Assembly (NCBI GenBank): GCA_965221785.1
Contig: CBDCSR010000002.1
Coordinates: 992,001-1,056,000 of the forward strand
Source: BD2-11 sp965221785
Lineage (GTDB): Bacteria > Gemmatimonadota > Gemmatimonadetes > Longimicrobiales > Gaopeijiaceae
Direction: 5' to 3'
Length of the DNA stretch: 64,000 nucleotides
In this document: piece by piece, positions 1-8,690 of the stretch
Numbering within the stretch: position 1 is the stretch's first letter
How the letters are laid out: every line of letters begins with the position of its first letter
Made by a program: the position numbers and the translations under genes
Notes under the pieces: model-generated
Told to the model about the DNA's origin: nothing
The model's database searches: none
The model's input: the letters and a program-made list of their open reading frames with translations, nothing else

Positions 1-631
1 GCCGGGTCCGCCGATCCCCGGACTGCCGCCGCTCGCGCTCTTCTTCGATCAGTCCGCTGGAAGTAGCCAATCTGTCGTTGAATGTGGCCGCCTGCTCGTC
101 CATGCGAACCCTCAGGTCCCCAAGGTCCCTAGTGATGCCTTCTGTTTGGGCGCGCACGGTTGCCTGGCCACGCTCAGCGTCTATTCGGACCGAGCGGAGG
201 CCTTCCTCAATCCGGGTTCGCGCGTCGCTGGCAACGGAGATGGAAGCGGAATCCACCAGTAGAAGCAGCGACCGCACCAGTTCGTCAATCGCATCCGCTC
301 GCACCCCACGCTCTCGAGCGATTTCGTCAACTGCTTCGGCGACGGCGCGCTCCAAGTCTGCAATGACGGCTTGGGCCGAGTCTTCCGCGGCCTCAAGCGC
401 GCGGATCCGATCCAGAATGATATCGAGCGTGTCGGTCGCCTGCTGCAGGTTCTCGAGATCCTGCCATATGGGCGGAGACTCGTCAGGCAAGACATCGGCT
501 ACAGTGAACGACGCTGCCCACGCGGATCCGCGCTCCGGGAGAGACTGGGCCTTCGGCATATCGGTTGACAGGCCCAGAGCGACCGCTCCAACGAGCCATG
601 CCTTTGTTGTTGCGTCGAACAGTGGGTTCAC
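1..631 (-). CDS. Exported or membrane-anchored coiled-coil protein, C-terminus beyond window
   Basis: The minus strand is open from a GTG at 629-631 to the left edge (210 codons) and the stop is not in the window. The N-terminus has a hydrophobic stretch (AWLVGAVALGL) that looks like a signal peptide or anchor. The rest is rich in Glu, Ala, Arg and Asp with heptad-like spacing, for example QDLENLQQATDTLDIILDRI, so a long coiled coil is likely. An in-frame TAG lies upstream of the GTG and no ATG occurs before residue 21, which makes GTG the best start. I do not recognise a family. Structural or chemoreceptor-like roles are possible but not shown. Confidence 0.6.
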   Translation of the reverse strand, partial: MNPLFDATTKAWLVGAVALGLSTDMPKAQSLPERGSAWAASFTVADVLPDESPPIWQDLENLQQATDTLDIILDRIRALEAAEDSAQAVIADLERAVAEAVDEIARERGVRADAIDELVRSLLLLVDSASISVASDARTRIEEGLRSVRIDAERGQATVRAQTEGITRDLGDLRVRMDEQAATFNDRLATSSGLIEEERERRQSGDRRTR

Positions 632-1052
632 CAAACGTGGCGTGTAAGGGAAAGGGGGCAGCTTCGATACGAGACTCTACATCCTAATGGCTAGCGGGCA
701 CACCCGAAATGGGAGGTCACTGAGTTGGCCCCTACCCGTTCCTCCCTGCTGGGTAGCCGAGGACCCACGTCGACCTTATCGCGCGAAGCTACCAGTTCCG
801 ATAGGACCATCCGAGAAGGTCCCGCAGCTCGCGCGAAGCTGCTTGTCCAGCAAGGCGCGGGGACACCCTTGCGCCCTGAGCCCCGATCTCTGCACCCTCC
901 TCCCCTCACGCCACCGCACGCAGAGCAGGGCACCGCCCGATGCTACCAGCCCTCCTGCCAGCCGTCCCGCCTCCATTCGCAAGCTCCGGCACATAACCGA
1001 CTCTCCTCCATCCGGCAGGAGCTCGAGGGAGCGAGGGGAACCGGACTGCGAA
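632..1052. other. Intergenic stretch without a convincing gene
   Basis: About 420 bases between the left-edge gene and a tiny membrane peptide gene. Several open frames exist, but their arginine- and serine-rich translations look like GC-rich noise. A small inverted repeat (GCAGCT, 7-nt loop, AGCTGC) sits at 824-842 and has no T-tract. The promoter of the left-edge gene should lie at the left of this stretch; I see no clear hexamers. Confidence 0.5.
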
Positions 1053-1154
1053 TCAGAACTCGATCCTGATGCTGAGGACGATCCACACAATCACAATGGG
1101 GATGATCCACGCCAGCCAGAATCGCAGTCGACCGGTTTTCTTCGCATTACGCAT
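1053..1154 (-). CDS. 33-residue single-pass membrane peptide
   Basis: This is too short for usual gene calling. The minus strand from ATG 1152-1154 encodes a peptide starting MRNAKKTGRLR, then a hydrophobic helix (FWLAWIIPIVIVWIVLSI), then RIEF and TGA. The basic N-terminus predicts an N-in orientation. An excellent ribosome binding site, AAGGAGAG, lies about 7 nt before the ATG, which is the main reason to believe it. It begins 42 nt after the stop of the NHL propeller gene on the same strand, so the two are probably co-transcribed. Function is unknown; small membrane peptides often modulate a neighbouring membrane complex. Confidence 0.6.
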   Translation of the reverse strand: MRNAKKTGRLRFWLAWIIPIVIVWIVLSIRIEF

Positions 1155-1196
1155 GAGGGCTCTCCTTCGTCAGCAGCCAATGGGATCCGATCCGCC

Positions 1197-2201
1197 CTAC
1201 CGCACCCGCATGTACTTGCGCAGCATGCGCGGCCCCACCTCCGCCCCGTAAACGTTGCCGAAGGCGTCGGCCGCCACCCCCTCGGCTCCGGTGGTGCCCC
1301 GCACGGTCACGTGCCAGTCGGGGTCGGGGATGAAGGAGGTCACCAGCCCGTCCACCACGCTGCCGATGCGGATCCCGCGCACCCAGCCGGCGTTGGGGAT
1401 GCCGCCGCCGGTGGAGGACTCGGAGTCGGCCGAATAGAGCACGTCGTTGGCGTCGACGAAGAGCCCGCTGGGCCGGCCGAACTGGGTCCAGGTGTCCAGG
1501 TGGTTGCCGTCCTGGTCGAAGACCTGCAGGCGGTTGTTCTTGCGGTCGCCGACGAAGAGCCTGCCGCGTGAATCCATCGCCAGCGCGTGGGGATCGCGGA
1601 ACTCGCCGTTCTCGGAGCCGGTGCGGCCCCACTCCATGATGAAGTCGCCCGCGCTGTTGAACTTGACGATGCGGTTGTTGCCGCCCGCGCCGTGGCCGTC
1701 GGCCACGAAGATGTCGCCGTTGGGCGCCACCAGGACGTCGGAGGGCTGGTCGAAGGTGTCGGGTCCGCTGCCGGCCACCCCGGCCTGACCCAGGCTCATG
1801 AGCAGCTCGCCCTCGGGGGTGAACTTGTGGATCTGGTGGCCGCGCCCCTCGCCCCCGCGCGCGTCGGTGACCCAGAGGTTGCCGTCGGGGTCGACGTGGA
1901 TCCCGTGCGGCCACTCGAACATCCCCGCGCCGAAGCTGCGCAGCAGGTTGCCGTCGACATCGAAAAGGAGGATGGGATCGAGGTCGTCGTGCCCCACGCA
2001 GGTGTTCTCGCCGCAGCGCTCGGCCACCCAGATGTTGCCGTCGGCGGCGGGGTACACTGCGCTGGTCGAGCCCCAGGTGCGGCCCTCGGGCAACTCGCCC
2101 CACACGTCAGGCACGGCGCGGTAGGGGTTGGGCGCGTGGTTCTGGGCGAGGACGGGCATCGCGAAGGTGAGGGACAGGGCGAGCAGGAACAGCTTCTTCA
2201 T
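1197..2201 (-). CDS. Secreted NHL-repeat six-bladed beta-propeller protein
   Basis: A 334-residue protein starting MKKLFLLALSLTFAMPVLAQ, a clear signal peptide cleaved after AQA-type residues. At least four NHL-type blades follow, recognisable by repeated D-x-x-G-N and V/I-x-D-x-x-G motifs (DGNLWVTDARG, NGDIFVADGHG, RGRLFVGDRKN, FGNVYGAEVG). The fold matches peptidyl-alpha-hydroxyglycine alpha-amidating lyase-like and other NHL proteins, which bind ligands or proteins rather than share one chemistry. The start is fixed by GGAGATGAG 4 nt upstream; the open frame continues further upstream, but only as a shadow of the amidase gene. Substrate unknown. Confidence 0.85.
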   Translation of the reverse strand: MKKLFLLALSLTFAMPVLAQNHAPNPYRAVPDVWGELPEGRTWGSTSAVYPAADGNIWVAERCGENTCVGHDDLDPILLFDVDGNLLRSFGAGMFEWPHGIHVDPDGNLWVTDARGGEGRGHQIHKFTPEGELLMSLGQAGVAGSGPDTFDQPSDVLVAPNGDIFVADGHGAGGNNRIVKFNSAGDFIMEWGRTGSENGEFRDPHALAMDSRGRLFVGDRKNNRLQVFDQDGNHLDTWTQFGRPSGLFVDANDVLYSADSESSTGGGIPNAGWVRGIRIGSVVDGLVTSFIPDPDWHVTVRGTTGAEGVAADAFGNVYGAEVGPRMLRKYMRVR

Positions 2202-2353
2202 CGTCTCATCTCCGGTCGGGGAAGCGAACTGGGCGGGTGGCCAGCGTCGTTGAGCTGAAGAGAAAATGTGGGCGATGGGCGCGCGCGCCGAAAGCAGCCC
2301 ACCCGTGGTACGGAGGGGGCTCGAGGGATCAACCCCCGGGGCCGGATCCGCGC

Positions 2354-4138
2354 TCAGGGAAACCCTGGAGGCGGCACCCGGCGGCGCGTGGCCTGCTCGA
2401 ACGCGTACGCCAGCTCGATCAGGCGAGGCTCGCTGCAGTTGGCGCCGGTGAACCCCACCCCGAAGGGTGCGGGACGCGCGTCGAATCCCTCCGGGAAGGG
2501 GGTCGCCGGCTCGTTGGGCACAAACCCGAAGGGCACCACCACGATCGGGGTGCCCGAGCGGGCGGCGAGACCGGCCCCCCGGCTGCCCGGGGTGAAGATC
2601 GCGTCCAGTTCGTGCTCCGCGAGCACTGCGTCGATGCCCCGGGTGCGGCTCAGCAGTTCGTCGCGCGCCATGTCGGCCTCGTTGCGGGCGCGGTCGGCCT
2701 CCACGTCCATCTCGTCGGAGATGTCGAAGCGCGACTGCCCGTACTTCGCGGCACCGGCGTTCGCGTGGTCGAGGTTCCACTGGCGCAGTTCAGTCAGCGT
2801 CGTCACGGGCGCGTCCGGGCCCAGGCTCGCGAGCCAGGCGTTGAAGTCGCGCTTGGCGCCGTACTTGAAGTTGACCGAGCAGCCCTGGTCGGAGCCCTTC
2901 GCCTGGTGGGCGCCCGCGCAGAAGCCCCAGGCGGCGAAGTTCGAGTCCGGGTCGGGGTGGGCGTAGCTGGGCACGTCGGCGGGATCCACGACCACCGCGC
3001 CCTGGGCCTCGAGCACCGCGATGGCTTCCGCCATGAGGGCCGCCTGCACCCCCGTGAGCCCGCCGCGGGTGCCTTCTTCGCCTTCCAACTGCACCGGGTC
3101 GTAGTAGAAGGCGCGCGGGATGCCGATGCGGGCGCCCTCGAGGCCGTCCGGATTCAGGAACTGCGTGTAGTCGCGCCCCGGGGGCGGCTCGCAGATGCCC
3201 GTGGCGGGGTCGTTGGGGTCGGGGGCCGCGCTTTCCATCCCGCCCAGCAGGATCGCCGCGTCGGCCACCGTGCGGGTCATGGGGCCGGCCATGTCGTGGT
3301 CGAGGGTGACCGGCGCGATGCCCCAGCGGCTGATGCGCCCCAGCGTCGGCCGGATCCCCACCAGCATGTTGGCGTTGGACGGGCTGATCACCGAGCCCCC
3401 GGTGTCGGTCCCGACGTTGCCGGCCCAGAAGCTCGCGGCAGTGCCGACCCCCGAGCTGGAGCCGCCGGTGCTGAGCGCGGGGCGGCCGTCGTTGGTGGCC
3501 GGGCGCGGGTCGCGGCGCGGGTCGTACGGGTTGTAGGCGAACCCGGTGAGGGCGTTGTAGTTGCCCGGCATCTGCCTGGGCGGGCCCGCCATCCAGTTGG
3601 CGAACTCGGTGAGGCCGGCCTTGGCGATGATGATCGCGCCGGCTGCCCGCAGGTTCGCGGTCAGGGTCGCCTCATAGGGTGGTATGTACCCTTCGAACGC
3701 CAGGGCACCCCCGGTGGTGGGCAGGTGGGTGGTGTGGATGTTGTCCTTGAGCGCAACCGGAATCCCGTGTAGCGGCCCGCGCACCTCGCCGCGCGCCCGC
3801 TCGGCGTCCAGCGCATCCGCCTCGGCCAGGGCGTTCGGGTTGACCGAGACGGCCGCGTTCAGCCGGTCCTCATACAGCCCGATGCGGACCAGGTACTCCG
3901 TCACGAGTTGACGCGAGGTGAGCTCCCCGCGCTCCATCGCCGCCTGCAACTCCGGGATGCTCGCCTCGACCACGGATAGGCCTGCCGTGTCCGGGCTCGG
4001 CGCGGCGCATCCCGACAACGCGAGCAGAAGCAGGGCCGCGGGCGCGTGAGGGAAGCGCCCGGATCGACGGACCGTGGGCTGATTCAGGACGCGGACGTGG
4101 TGTCGGAGGCCGCGCATGCCTTGCTCCGGCATGCCCAT
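2354..4138 (-). CDS. Lipoprotein amidase of the amidase-signature family
   Basis: A 594-residue amidase-signature enzyme, hydrolysing amide bonds through a Ser-cisSer-Lys triad. The lysine is seen in VALKDNI (about residue 131), the cis-serine in STGGSSSG (227-229) and the nucleophile in GTDTGGS (249). The N-terminus carries a lipobox (LLLLALSGC, Cys44), so the enzyme is probably anchored on the periplasmic face. Three in-frame ATGs lie close together; the third (MRGLRHH, residue 8) has a better GGAG/AAGG upstream. It begins 1 nt before the stop of the transpeptidase gene, so the two are translationally coupled and may both attack peptide or glutamyl amides. Confidence 0.9.
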   Translation of the reverse strand: MGMPEQGMRGLRHHVRVLNQPTVRRSGRFPHAPAALLLLALSGCAAPSPDTAGLSVVEASIPELQAAMERGELTSRQLVTEYLVRIGLYEDRLNAAVSVNPNALAEADALDAERARGEVRGPLHGIPVALKDNIHTTHLPTTGGALAFEGYIPPYEATLTANLRAAGAIIIAKAGLTEFANWMAGPPRQMPGNYNALTGFAYNPYDPRRDPRPATNDGRPALSTGGSSSGVGTAASFWAGNVGTDTGGSVISPSNANMLVGIRPTLGRISRWGIAPVTLDHDMAGPMTRTVADAAILLGGMESAAPDPNDPATGICEPPPGRDYTQFLNPDGLEGARIGIPRAFYYDPVQLEGEEGTRGGLTGVQAALMAEAIAVLEAQGAVVVDPADVPSYAHPDPDSNFAAWGFCAGAHQAKGSDQGCSVNFKYGAKRDFNAWLASLGPDAPVTTLTELRQWNLDHANAGAAKYGQSRFDISDEMDVEADRARNEADMARDELLSRTRGIDAVLAEHELDAIFTPGSRGAGLAARSGTPIVVVPFGFVPNEPATPFPEGFDARPAPFGVGFTGANCSEPRLIELAYAFEQATRRRVPPPGFP

Positions 4139-4139
4139 C

Positions 4140-6107
4140 TCAGAATCCGAGCGACGCCGTCTCCCGCCGCACGTCCCCCGCTGCGATCATCAACCCCGTC
4201 TCCGGGTCGCGCCAGGTCACGGTGGGCGCGCACGCACGCCAGTTCCACAGGCCCCAGGACTGCACGTCGTGCCCCATCGCGCGCAGCGCTTCCGCCGTCT
4301 CCGCCGGAATGCGGTCCTCCATGCGGAGCAGCGCGGGACTGCGGTTCACCTCGCTCCCCGATCCCGGGAAGTTGTAGCTGCCGAAGCGGGGCTGGTCCAC
4401 GGCCTGCTCGGGTGACATCCCCCATACCACGACGTTCAGAAAGACCTGCAGCAGCGACTGCAGCTGCTGATCGCCGCCGGGGGTGGAGAGACCCATGAAC
4501 GGCTGCCCGTCCTTCATCACCAGGAGGGGCGAGTTGGTGTTGCGCGGGCGCTTGCCCGGTGCCATGACGTTGGCCAGCTCCGGGTCCAGGTTGAACTGGC
4601 CCATGCGATTGCCGAGCCCGAAGCCCCATCCCGGGATCATGGGCGTGCCGGTATGCCCGTCGCTCTCGGTCAGGGAGAACAGGTTGCCCTCGCCGTCCAT
4701 GACATTCAGGGACGAGGTGTCGATGGAGCGGGCCGACCCGTCCCCTTCCCCGCTCGCCATCCGCGCGCTCGCGTGCCCTTCGAACACGGCCCTGGCGCGC
4801 GCCGCTATTGAACCGCGGGCCGGCGCCTCCGCCATCACGAAGCTCATCGGCGCGCCGTCCGCCACCGCCGCCATCGCCGCCGGATCTCCCCACGGCGGCA
4901 TGTCCTGAAACGCGCTCTTCTCGTCGATGAGCGCGATGCGCTCGCGCGCGTACTCCTTCCCGTACAGGCCCTCCGGCGCGGGCGCGAAATCCGGGTCCCC
5001 CACGTACTTGTGAGCATCCGCCATCGCCAGGTTGATCACCTGGGACAGGAGATGGATGTACTCCGGCGTGTTGTAGCCGAGCGCGCGCAGGTCGTAGTTC
5101 TCGAGCATGTTGAGCATCAGGACGATGCGCGGCCCCTGGCTCCATCCATCGCCCGTGTATACGTCGTAGCCGTTGAAGCTCGTGCCCAGGGGCTCCTCCC
5201 AGCGGCTCTCGTATCCCGCCAGGTCCTCGTAGCGCACGATCCCGCCGTGTTCACGGAAGAAGCGGTCGACATCGCGCGCCGGATCGCCCGCATAGAAGGC
5301 ATCGCGTGCCGCGCGAATGCCCTCCGAGCGGCTTCCGCCCGCGGCCAGCGCCTGTTGCTCGGCCTCCATCATGTAGCGGATGAGCCGCCCCAGGTCGGCG
5401 TTGAGCATTAGGTCGCCCAGGCGCTGCTCGCCGACACCGTTCTGGAACCAGAAATCGCGGTTGTAGGGGAATGCGAGGATCGCCTCCATCTGATCCTCGA
5501 TCATCCACTTCTGCATCTTGTAGAGGTGATAGCCCTCCTCCGCGATCCGCAGCGTGGGCTGCGCGGCCTCGCTGAAGCTGAGGGTGCCGAAGCGGTCGAG
5601 CGCGGCGAGCCAGACGTCGACGTCCGCGGGGATCAGCGCGTTGTTGATGGGCGACTTCCCGTGCTCCAGGAAGTAGTCGAGGGTGGCGAGCGCGGGCGAG
5701 GTCCCTGCCCCGACCCGCGTGATCACGCGGTCCTCGGCGGCGCTGTAGAGGATGAGCGGCGCGACCCCGGTCCATCCCGCGTAGTCCATCTTGAGCGCCT
5801 TGAGCGCCATCCCCGCGGTCACCCCCGCGTCGAAGGCGTTGCCCCCGGCCCTGAGCACGTCGTATCCGGCCTGGGTGGCCAGGTAGTGGCCGGAGGAGAT
5901 CACCCCGTGGGTGCCCATGACCCGCGGCCGCATGGCCTCGACGTTGTCGGCGTCGTGGACGTGGCCGTAGCTGTTGAAGGGCGCGATGGTGGCGAAGACG
6001 CCTCCCTCCGCGCCGGACGTGGCTTCCTCCGCGGCGTCCGCCCCTGATCCGCGCCAGGCGACGAGTGCCAGGGCCGCGATCGCGACCACCAATACGAGAT
6101 GCTTCAT
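4140..6107 (-). CDS. Gamma-glutamyltranspeptidase family protein, divergent
   Basis: A 655-residue exported Ntn-hydrolase precursor, with signal peptide MKHLVLVVAIAALALVAW. Members self-cleave before a Thr that becomes the nucleophile; here it is Thr464 in DTSSLNVMDGEGN. The small subunit then shows the family block RPRNTNSPLL and a glycine turn followed by GMSPEQAVDQPRF. The motif that normally holds the glutamate-binding Arg (DGRETAP) reads VGAGTSP, and the SSMS pair is replaced by NTNS. Gamma-glutamyl specificity is therefore doubtful, and a cephalosporin-acylase-like or other amide substrate is possible. AGGAGG 8 nt before the ATG fixes the start. It is coupled to the amidase downstream. 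Confidence 0.88.
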   Translation of the reverse strand: MKHLVLVVAIAALALVAWRGSGADAAEEATSGAEGGVFATIAPFNSYGHVHDADNVEAMRPRVMGTHGVISSGHYLATQAGYDVLRAGGNAFDAGVTAGMALKALKMDYAGWTGVAPLILYSAAEDRVITRVGAGTSPALATLDYFLEHGKSPINNALIPADVDVWLAALDRFGTLSFSEAAQPTLRIAEEGYHLYKMQKWMIEDQMEAILAFPYNRDFWFQNGVGEQRLGDLMLNADLGRLIRYMMEAEQQALAAGGSRSEGIRAARDAFYAGDPARDVDRFFREHGGIVRYEDLAGYESRWEEPLGTSFNGYDVYTGDGWSQGPRIVLMLNMLENYDLRALGYNTPEYIHLLSQVINLAMADAHKYVGDPDFAPAPEGLYGKEYARERIALIDEKSAFQDMPPWGDPAAMAAVADGAPMSFVMAEAPARGSIAARARAVFEGHASARMASGEGDGSARSIDTSSLNVMDGEGNLFSLTESDGHTGTPMIPGWGFGLGNRMGQFNLDPELANVMAPGKRPRNTNSPLLVMKDGQPFMGLSTPGGDQQLQSLLQVFLNVVVWGMSPEQAVDQPRFGSYNFPGSGSEVNRSPALLRMEDRIPAETAEALRAMGHDVQSWGLWNWRACAPTVTWRDPETGLMIAAGDVRRETASLGF

Positions 6108-6279
6108 CGCGTCATCCTCCTGTTCCGCCGGAGATGGAGACGCGGCCAACTTCCGTTCGCCGCCCACAATCCTGAAGCTACTCCCGGGCACCGTCCGGGC
6201 AACCACGCCGCCGATCCGCGTTATCTTCCGTCCTCGAGCTGCCGTTCCCGGAAACCGAGGCCCGACAACAACGATTCGA

Positions 6280-6954
6280 ATGCAGACCAAACCCGCAATC
6301 CACCCATCGGTCGCGGATGCCCGCGCCGTGTTCTTCGATTTCGACTTCACGCTCGCGGATTCTTCCTCGGGGGTCGTGGTCTGCATGAATCACGCGCTGG
6401 CCCGGCTGGGGCTCCCTCCGGCGCCGGAGGACGCCATCCGCCGCACCATCGGCCTCGACCTGATCACGGTGCTCGGGGTTCTCGCGGGCGAGGAGTGGAA
6501 GCCCCGGGGAGAGGAGTTCCTCGGGCACTTCACGAGGAAGGCGGACGAGGTCATGGTCGCCAGCACCGTATTTCTGCCCGGTGCGGCACGGGTGCTCGAG
6601 ACGCTTCACGGCGCGGGATATCGGCTGGGAGTGGTGTCGACCAAGTACCGCCGCCGGGTCGAGGACGCGCTGGAGCGCGACGAGCTGCTCGGGTTTGTGG
6701 ATGTGGTCGTCGGAAGCGACGATGTGCCTCGGCCCAAGCCCGCCCCCGACGGGCTGCTCCGGGCGGCCGGCGCGCTGGGCATCGCGACGGATGACTGTGT
6801 CTTCGTTGGGGATTCGGAGGTGGACGCGGGGGCCGCGCGCGACGCGGGCATGGGCTTCGTCGCGGTTCTGACGGGGACAACGCCGGCGGAGAAGTTCGCC
6901 GGGTATGCACCACGTGCCGTATTCGCCGGGGTCGGGGAGATCGTTCCGGGGTAA
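6280..6954 (+). CDS. HAD-superfamily phosphatase, phosphoglycolate-phosphatase-like
   Basis: A 224-residue HAD hydrolase with all four motifs: nucleophile and acid Asp in FDFDFTLADS, motif II in GVVSTKYRR, motif III Lys in RPKPAPDG, and motif IV in FVGDSEVDAGAARDAG. A helical cap lies between motifs I and II (about residues 28-90), as in the Gph and pyrophosphatase PpaX group. It is divergent from the transpeptidase gene, with 172 bp between them. The frame is open upstream only as antisense of that gene, so the ATG at 6280 is preferred although its ribosome site is weak. The substrate is probably a small phosphate ester such as phosphoglycolate. Confidence 0.85.
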   Translation: MQTKPAIHPSVADARAVFFDFDFTLADSSSGVVVCMNHALARLGLPPAPEDAIRRTIGLDLITVLGVLAGEEWKPRGEEFLGHFTRKADEVMVASTVFLPGAARVLETLHGAGYRLGVVSTKYRRRVEDALERDELLGFVDVVVGSDDVPRPKPAPDGLLRAAGALGIATDDCVFVGDSEVDAGAARDAGMGFVAVLTGTTPAEKFAGYAPRAVFAGVGEIVPG

Positions 6955-7003
6955 CCGCCACGCGGGCGCCGTCGAGCACCCGTCGACCGAACGTCACCGG
7001 CGG

Positions 7004-7055
7004 TCTCTGGCGGCCGGCACTCTCTGGCGGCCGGCGGTCAGTCTCTGGCGGTCGG
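7004..7055 (+). repeat. Three copies of a 14-bp motif TCTCTGGCGGYCGG
   Basis: Copies start at 7004, 7021 and 7042, spaced 17 and 21 bp, in the 158-bp gap before the amidohydrolase gene. The first two are identical and the third differs at one base. Spacing of roughly two helical turns could suit an operator, or it may be slippage. Confidence 0.55.
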
Positions 7056-7112
7056 GCGTCAGGCTCGGCTATCGTGTCCCTTCATCGCCGACCCGCCGTT
7101 CCGGAGGACGCC

Positions 7113-8594
7113 ATGACCCGCCTGTTGGACTGCCCCGCCCGCGTCCGCGCCGTCCCCTCGCCGGGAATGGCTCTCCCCACCCTCTTGTCGGCCGGCCTGT
7201 TGGCGGCGGCATCCGTCGCACCCGACCTGGCCGCCCAGGAGATCCTCATCAGCGGCGGCACCGTGGTCACCTCCGAGGGACGGTTCGACGCGGACGTGCG
7301 GGTGCGGGACGGGAGCATCGTTGAGATCGGCACCGGGCTGGCCGCGGAGGGCGGCGCCCGTACAATCGACGCCACCGGGCTGCTGGTCATGCCGGGCGGG
7401 GTGGATCCGCACGTCCACCTGGGGGGCAGCCGCCGCGACGACTACCGCACCGGCTCGCAGGCGGCCCTGGCCGGGGGCATCACTACCATCTCCAACTTCG
7501 CCTTCCCGGCCGGTGGGCGGACGCTCGCCCAGGCCATCGAGCGGGAGGCGGCCCTCATCCGCGAGCAGGCGATCGCGGACGTCATCCTGCACGCGGGCAT
7601 CAACGACCCCGCAACCCAGGAAGGCCAGATGACCACCCTGGCCGCCGAGACCGGCCAGTCCAGCACCAAGATCTTCATGGTGCGGACCGTGTTCGACGCC
7701 GAAGTGCCCGACTACATGGCGACCATGGACGCGGCGGGGCGCGCCGGCATCATGACGATGGTGCACTGCGAGGACGGACCCATCCTGGCGCGCGCGGTGG
7801 CCGAACTCACCGCCGCGGGACGGACCTCGCTCGAGTACTTCCCGGACAGCCGGCCCGTAGTCGGCGAGGTGGTGGCCACCCAGCGCGCGGTCGCCATGGC
7901 CGAGGCCACCGGGGCGCCCATCTACGCCGTTCACGTCTCCTCGGAGGGCGCGCTGCGGGTGTTGCAGGATGCCCGGGAACGCGGGCTCAGCGTCTTCGTC
8001 GAGACCCGCCCCATCTACCTCCACTTCACGCGCGAGCGCTTCGAGGGCCCGGACCGCGGGCTCTACGTCGGGCAGCCGCCGCTGCGCGGGCAGCGTGACC
8101 AGGACGCGCTCTGGGCGGGCATCGCGAGCGGATCCGTGCACGTGCTCGGCACCGACCACGTCGCGTATCTGCGCGAAGAGAAGATGGACCCGTCGCAGAC
8201 CATCTCCCGGCACCGGGCCGGCCTGAACAACCTTCAGGTGGTGCGCCCGATGCTCTGGTCCGAGGGCGTCGTCCAGGGACGCATCTCCGAGGAGCGTTTC
8301 GTGGCGGTGACCTCGACCAACGCCGCCAAGCTCTTCGGGCTCTACCCGCGCAAGGGCACGGTCGCGGTGGGCTCGGACGCCGACATCGTCCTATGGGATC
8401 CGGACGAGACGCGCACCATCCGCGACGAGGACATGTTCTCCGGGACCGGTTTCTCGGTGTACTCGGGGTGGGAAGTCACGGGTTGGCCCGTGATGACGCT
8501 CCGCCGGGGCGAGGTGGTCTACGAGGACGGAGAGATTCTGGCCGGGGCAGGCAGCGGGGAACTGCTTCGCCGCGGGAGATGGCAGGCGCCGTAG
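7113..8594 (+). CDS. Exported dihydropyrimidinase / hydantoinase-like amidohydrolase
   Basis: A 493-residue cyclic amidohydrolase. Metal ligands are seen in DPHVHLGG, the carbamylated lysine in SSTKIFM, histidines in MVHCEDG and YAVHVSSEG, and the last metal Asp in GTDH. The family opens five- or six-membered cyclic ureides (hydantoins, dihydropyrimidines) in the cytoplasm. Here an N-terminal stretch ending PTLLSAGLLAAASVAPDLAAQ looks like a signal peptide, so the enzyme is probably periplasmic. The start is chosen from GGAGG 5 nt before the ATG at 7113; the frame opens 39 nt earlier without a ribosome site. Exact substrate cannot be told from the sequence. Confidence 0.87.
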   Translation: MTRLLDCPARVRAVPSPGMALPTLLSAGLLAAASVAPDLAAQEILISGGTVVTSEGRFDADVRVRDGSIVEIGTGLAAEGGARTIDATGLLVMPGGVDPHVHLGGSRRDDYRTGSQAALAGGITTISNFAFPAGGRTLAQAIEREAALIREQAIADVILHAGINDPATQEGQMTTLAAETGQSSTKIFMVRTVFDAEVPDYMATMDAAGRAGIMTMVHCEDGPILARAVAELTAAGRTSLEYFPDSRPVVGEVVATQRAVAMAEATGAPIYAVHVSSEGALRVLQDARERGLSVFVETRPIYLHFTRERFEGPDRGLYVGQPPLRGQRDQDALWAGIASGSVHVLGTDHVAYLREEKMDPSQTISRHRAGLNNLQVVRPMLWSEGVVQGRISEERFVAVTSTNAAKLFGLYPRKGTVAVGSDADIVLWDPDETRTIRDEDMFSGTGFSVYSGWEVTGWPVMTLRRGEVVYEDGEILAGAGSGELLRRGRWQAP

Positions 8595-8690
8595 GGGCGC
8601 ACGTACATCTCGCGCCGCTGGCTCGGCGTTCCTTCGCGGCGTATCATCGTGGTTCCTGCTTTCACCCCGATGCAACAGGAGGTTCGACCC

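Noticed and set aside
687..2258. Long plus-strand open frames opposite the NHL propeller gene
   Set aside because: Low-complexity Ala/Arg/His sequence, antisense of a convincing signal-peptide protein.
2237..3772. 511-codon plus-strand frame over the amidase gene
   Set aside because: Antisense of the amidase gene, Arg/Gly/Val-rich, no motif.
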